In this document: piece after piece, positions 60,870-64,000 of the stretch | Layout: every line of letters starts with the position of its first letter | Numbering within the stretch: position 1 is the stretch's first letter | DNA from: JAAOIF01 sp965206195 | GTDB lineage: Bacteria > Pseudomonadota > Gammaproteobacteria > PS1 > Pseudothioglobaceae | Length of the DNA: 64,000 nucleotides | Assembly: GCA_965206195.1 (NCBI GenBank) | Contig: CBDBIZ010000011.1 | Span: 1,488,001 to 1,552,000, forward strand | Reading direction: 5' to 3' | Notes under the pieces: model-generated | What the model saw: only the letters and a program-made list of their open reading frames with translations | Database searches by the model: none | Told to the model about the DNA's origin: nothing | Translations under genes and position numbers: made by a program

Positions 60870-62956
60870 CAGACTGTCTCTGCCTTTTTAGCAGTCAATT
60901 TGGTAATGATTTCACTCTTAGACCCATCCATCACCACTTGATTGTTATTAACGACCATGATGCGATCGACCAATGCCAACATTTCGATTTTATGAGTAAC
61001 CAAGACAAGGGTATCGTCTTCACCCAAAGTTTGCTCAAATGCTTTAATCAAATGTATCTCCAAATTACGATCTACCGCAGCTGTCGGCTCATCCAATAGC
61101 CAAACCTTAGGCTGCCTGAGCATCACTCTAGTCAAGTTGACCAGCTGGCGCTCACCGCCCGACAAGCCCAGCCCGCCTTCAAAAATCTCTTGTTGCAAAC
61201 CCAGCGGTGTCTTGCTAATTACACTATCTAGCAGACCTGTGAGTTTGGCAGTCGCCATAATTTGGTCATCACCCGGATCAACCAGACCGAGAATGAGATT
61301 CTCCCGTAGTGTACCCTTAAACAAACGCCCTTCTTGCTGTAAGTAACCAATACACTCAGCCAACACAGGCTTGGAGATATGTGCCAAATCCATATCATCG
61401 AGTAAAATACGCCCGTTATTTGGCTTATACATGCCACTGAGCAAGCGCAATAATGAGGTTTTGCCTGAGCCAATAGGCCCTAAAACACCGATTTTTTCAC
61501 CTGGCTTGATGTGGGTATCGGGTAATACTAAAGCCACCTTTTCACCATAATTTATCTGTGTTTGTGCTTCAATTTGATACTGCCCTATCAGCTTGTCAGG
61601 CACCACAGGTTGGTCAATATCATCATGTTCACATTGCAAATCCCACAAGGCGTCAATGGCATTAATCGCCGCCTTAGTATGTGCCCATTGTACCAAATGA
61701 TTGGGGATTTGTGCTACTGGGGCTAATACCCTGCCAGATAAAATAGAACAAGCGATCAAACCACCCATCGTCAGCCCGCCTTCGCTGACCAGCAAAGCAC
61801 CTGAAGCGACTATCAGTACAAAAGAAGACTGCTGAAACATCCCCACCATATGCTGAGAGTGATCGCTCATGCGCTTGAGTTCTAACTCATAACTACGTGC
61901 CTCATCAGTAATGCCCATCCAGTGAGAGAGCATACGCCAACCACCCTGTCCTGATTTGATGGTCTCAGCACCTTCGACTGATTCAACCAGTAAACCTGTT
62001 TTTAGATTGACCGAAGCATTGATATTATCTGCCAGACCTTCCACCTTGGTGCGAAAGTACAAACCCACCAGCAACGCCAAAACAAAAAAAGTAATCGGTA
62101 CCAACACCACATATCCACCAATCAAGATAATGAGCAGCAAATAAAACGCTATAAACGGCACATCCACTACCAAATAAGTAGTCACTGAGGAGAGAAACGA
62201 GCGCACCGACTCATAACCACGCATTTGTGAGGCAAGACTACCCACACTCTTGGGAAGTTGATCCAGACGCAATGCTAAAAACCGCTTATACACATCTCTG
62301 GACAGCCGCCTATCAACAAGGTCAATGAGTTTTTCATACAAACCAGAACGCACCAATTTAGCGATAAACTCCATCAATACAATAAATAACACCCCCAGAG
62401 TCAAGACCAACAAAGTCTGCTGAGCCGAAGTCGGAATAACGCGGTCATACACCTGCATCGAATAAAACGCTGTGACCACTGAAACCACGTTAATAAGCAA
62501 GCCTGCCAAACTCGCGTCAATCAACCATTTTTTGTGGGTTAATAGTTCGGTTTTAACCATTTGAAAAATTCGACTCTTACTAGCGTCAAATTTCTTGCGC
62601 ATTTTTAGCTGGAAAATTTCAAACTCATCCAGCTCATCAAAAATAACCTCTAGCCAATTATTCTGCTCAACTGAAAACCATTCGCTAATCCATTCGCCTT
62701 TGGCATTGGCCGCTTTGAGCACCCCCCAGCCCCGTTGCGAGTCAACAATCAACACAGGCAATAATGATGGATCTTCCAGATGTTTTATGCGCGTAGCTTT
62801 GTCAACCAATAAGGTGGTACAAATCTGGTGTAAACTGTGTAAATGATTATCTGACTCTGAGGCATCCTCAACAGCTTGCTGGACTTCCAAGGTATCTAGT
62901 CTGACTCGTTGTAGTTGTGCTAAGCGCTGTAAACTTAATAATAAACTGTCTTTCAT
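60869..62956 (-). CDS. Type I secretion ABC transporter (LapB-like)
   Basis: 695 residues. N-terminal C39-like domain without the catalytic cysteine (about 1-120), six membrane helices (about 145-430), NBD with GPIGSGKTSLLRLL, LSGGERQLVNLTRVM and LLDEPTAAVD. Exports large RTX-type proteins, possibly adhesins; the substrate is not in the window. Confidence 0.94.
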   Translation of the reverse strand: MKDSLLLSLQRLAQLQRVRLDTLEVQQAVEDASESDNHLHSLHQICTTLLVDKATRIKHLEDPSLLPVLIVDSQRGWGVLKAANAKGEWISEWFSVEQNNWLEVIFDELDEFEIFQLKMRKKFDASKSRIFQMVKTELLTHKKWLIDASLAGLLINVVSVVTAFYSMQVYDRVIPTSAQQTLLVLTLGVLFIVLMEFIAKLVRSGLYEKLIDLVDRRLSRDVYKRFLALRLDQLPKSVGSLASQMRGYESVRSFLSSVTTYLVVDVPFIAFYLLLIILIGGYVVLVPITFFVLALLVGLYFRTKVEGLADNINASVNLKTGLLVESVEGAETIKSGQGGWRMLSHWMGITDEARSYELELKRMSDHSQHMVGMFQQSSFVLIVASGALLVSEGGLTMGGLIACSILSGRVLAPVAQIPNHLVQWAHTKAAINAIDALWDLQCEHDDIDQPVVPDKLIGQYQIEAQTQINYGEKVALVLPDTHIKPGEKIGVLGPIGSGKTSLLRLLSGMYKPNNGRILLDDMDLAHISKPVLAECIGYLQQEGRLFKGTLRENLILGLVDPGDDQIMATAKLTGLLDSVISKTPLGLQQEIFEGGLGLSGGERQLVNLTRVMLRQPKVWLLDEPTAAVDRNLEIHLIKAFEQTLGEDDTLVLVTHKIEMLALVDRIMVVNNNQVVMDGSKSEIITKLTAKKAETV

Positions 62957-62967
62957 TACCCAGTAGC

Positions 62968-64000
62968 TTAGAGGGCAGTTTGGCTCTGAATAGTAGTAGT
63001 TCCAGGAATTTTGACTGGTTGGTCATCAGCTAGCGATTGAAGTTGAACCAACTGTTTTATACCATACACGCGAATCGCCAAACGCCAAGAAATTAATAAT
63101 TGCTCAGCACTCACATCCGCTGCTTGAAATTCAAGCTGAGTCACCTCACGCACCGCATTCATTACATCTTGCCAATCTTTACGCCCCGCCAAAAACTGCC
63201 GATACCAAGATTGCTGAATTTGCTTTGCCTGTGCAATCGACGCATCCAAATGCTGACTTTGCTTAAGTAAAGACTTGTTTAACAACCAATCTACTTTAAG
63301 CTCTCTCTCTAGCCTATCTCGTTCACTTTGCCAAGCAAGCGTAGCCGCTTGATGCTGAGATCTAGCAGCTCTCACTGCTGAAAAATTCGACAAGCCTGCG
63401 CCAAAACTACTCACCAACTCAACAAACACACGACTCTCTGCTGGTGCACTGCGCTGGGTAAAATTACCCCATTGACGCTCTAATCTAAGCCGTAACTCAG
63501 GCGAAAGTTGAGCGCGAGCTTGCTGAATGGCTGCTTTAGCGACTTGTTGCTCAGCCAGTAGTTGTTTGAGCCTAGGGTTAATCGATAAAGCAGTCTCAGT
63601 AAGTAATGCTTGATCGCCAAACGACAGATAATTACCACTTAAATCACTCAATAAATCCTCCCTGCTTAACGATTCACCGACCAACTCTGATAAATTTAAT
63701 AAATCGCTTTCATGACCAGATTGAGCTGCATTCAGGCTAAACTCCACCTGATTTAGACGACTGGTGACCAAGTATAAATCACTATCAGAAGACAAGCCTT
63801 GCTCGATGCGGCGCTTAATGCGCTCTTTCAAAGTGTTATGTTCATTATAAGAACGTCTAAAGGCTTGATATTGGAGATAACTCGCCGACCAGCGCGAATA
63901 AGCACTAATGACATTATCTGCTAAATCACGCTGCGACCCTTGCACTACTGAGCGTGCAGCATCTAATTGCGCCTTAGACCTTGCCAGACCAGCATCAATT
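62968..64000 (-). CDS. TolC-family outer membrane efflux protein (LapE-like), truncated by the window edge
   Basis: The frame is open to the end of the window, so the start is outside. At least 340 residues are visible, a helical OMF/TolC repeat: LTETALSINPRLKQLLAEQQVAKAAIQQARAQL and GLSNFSAVRAARSQHQAATLAW. It completes a three-gene type I secretion operon with the ABC and HlyD genes. A start at 63945 (GTG) is internal. Confidence 0.9.
   Translation of the reverse strand, partial: IDAGLARSKAQLDAARSVVQGSQRDLADNVISAYSRWSASYLQYQAFRRSYNEHNTLKERIKRRIEQGLSSDSDLYLVTSRLNQVEFSLNAAQSGHESDLLNLSELVGESLSREDLLSDLSGNYLSFGDQALLTETALSINPRLKQLLAEQQVAKAAIQQARAQLSPELRLRLERQWGNFTQRSAPAESRVFVELVSSFGAGLSNFSAVRAARSQHQAATLAWQSERDRLERELKVDWLLNKSLLKQSQHLDASIAQAKQIQQSWYRQFLAGRKDWQDVMNAVREVTQLEFQAADVSAEQLLISWRLAIRVYGIKQLVQLQSLADDQPVKIPGTTTIQSQTAL

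Overview
The window is AT-rich chromosomal DNA. The gene order (rpsF-rpsR-rplI-dnaB-alr, thrS-infC-rpmI-rplT-pheS-pheT-ihfA, serC-serA-pheA-hisC-tyrA-aroA, yqiB-cpdA) points to a gammaproteobacterium. A DsrC-family protein without cysteines, an ArsR repressor with the cysteine spacing of persulfide sensors, and the B12 uptake set with BtuM fit a sulfur-oxidising lineage such as the SUP05/Thioglobus/Bathymodiolus-symbiont group. That placement is inference from protein character, not from a search.

Layout. 1-747 is the end of metH. 935-1438 is a secreted GlcG/HbpS-like protein. About 1478-9246 looks like an integron-type cassette array without an integrase: plus-strand genes are separated by attC-like sites. 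They encode a BcgI-like fused restriction-modification enzyme with its specificity subunit, an EcoRV-like restriction enzyme (frameshifted) with its methylase, a VOC protein, a membrane protein, a metallo-beta-lactamase-fold protein and an O6-alkylguanine-DNA alkyltransferase. 10178-13124 (minus) is a large lipoprotein with an Ig-like domain and seven FG-GAP-like repeats; its signal peptide is split by a run of eight G, so it may be phase variable.

13650-19912 is core genome (ribosomal proteins, DnaB, Alr, CpdA and others). 19995-30662 is a 10.6 kb integrative element in a tRNA-Arg(CCG) gene. It has a 46-bp perfect direct repeat, a tyrosine integrase, an AlpA-like protein, a P4-alpha-like primase/helicase beside a palindromic iteron array that is a likely origin, two HicAB toxin-antitoxin pairs, a RhuM protein, a membrane-anchored XRE regulator and a leader with an attenuator and possible C4-type RNA. 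It resembles a P4-type satellite without virion genes.

30721-42877 returns to core genes: a persulfide-sensor-like ArsR, MlaC, CtpA, ParAB, LepB, a Cys-less DsrC/TusE and an aromatic amino acid/serine operon that contains a VapC remnant. 42901-46029 is a cobalamin riboswitch followed by a TonB receptor, BtuM and CobO, a B12 salvage operon that matches the B12-dependent MetH at the left edge. 46038-59525 carries RadA, NrdR, GlyA, tRNA-Pro, MoeB/ThiF, MsrA, small conserved proteins and the pheT-to-thrS translation cluster, with infC starting at AUU. 59700-64000 is a Lap-type type I secretion system (HlyD, ABC, TolC) cut by the right window edge.
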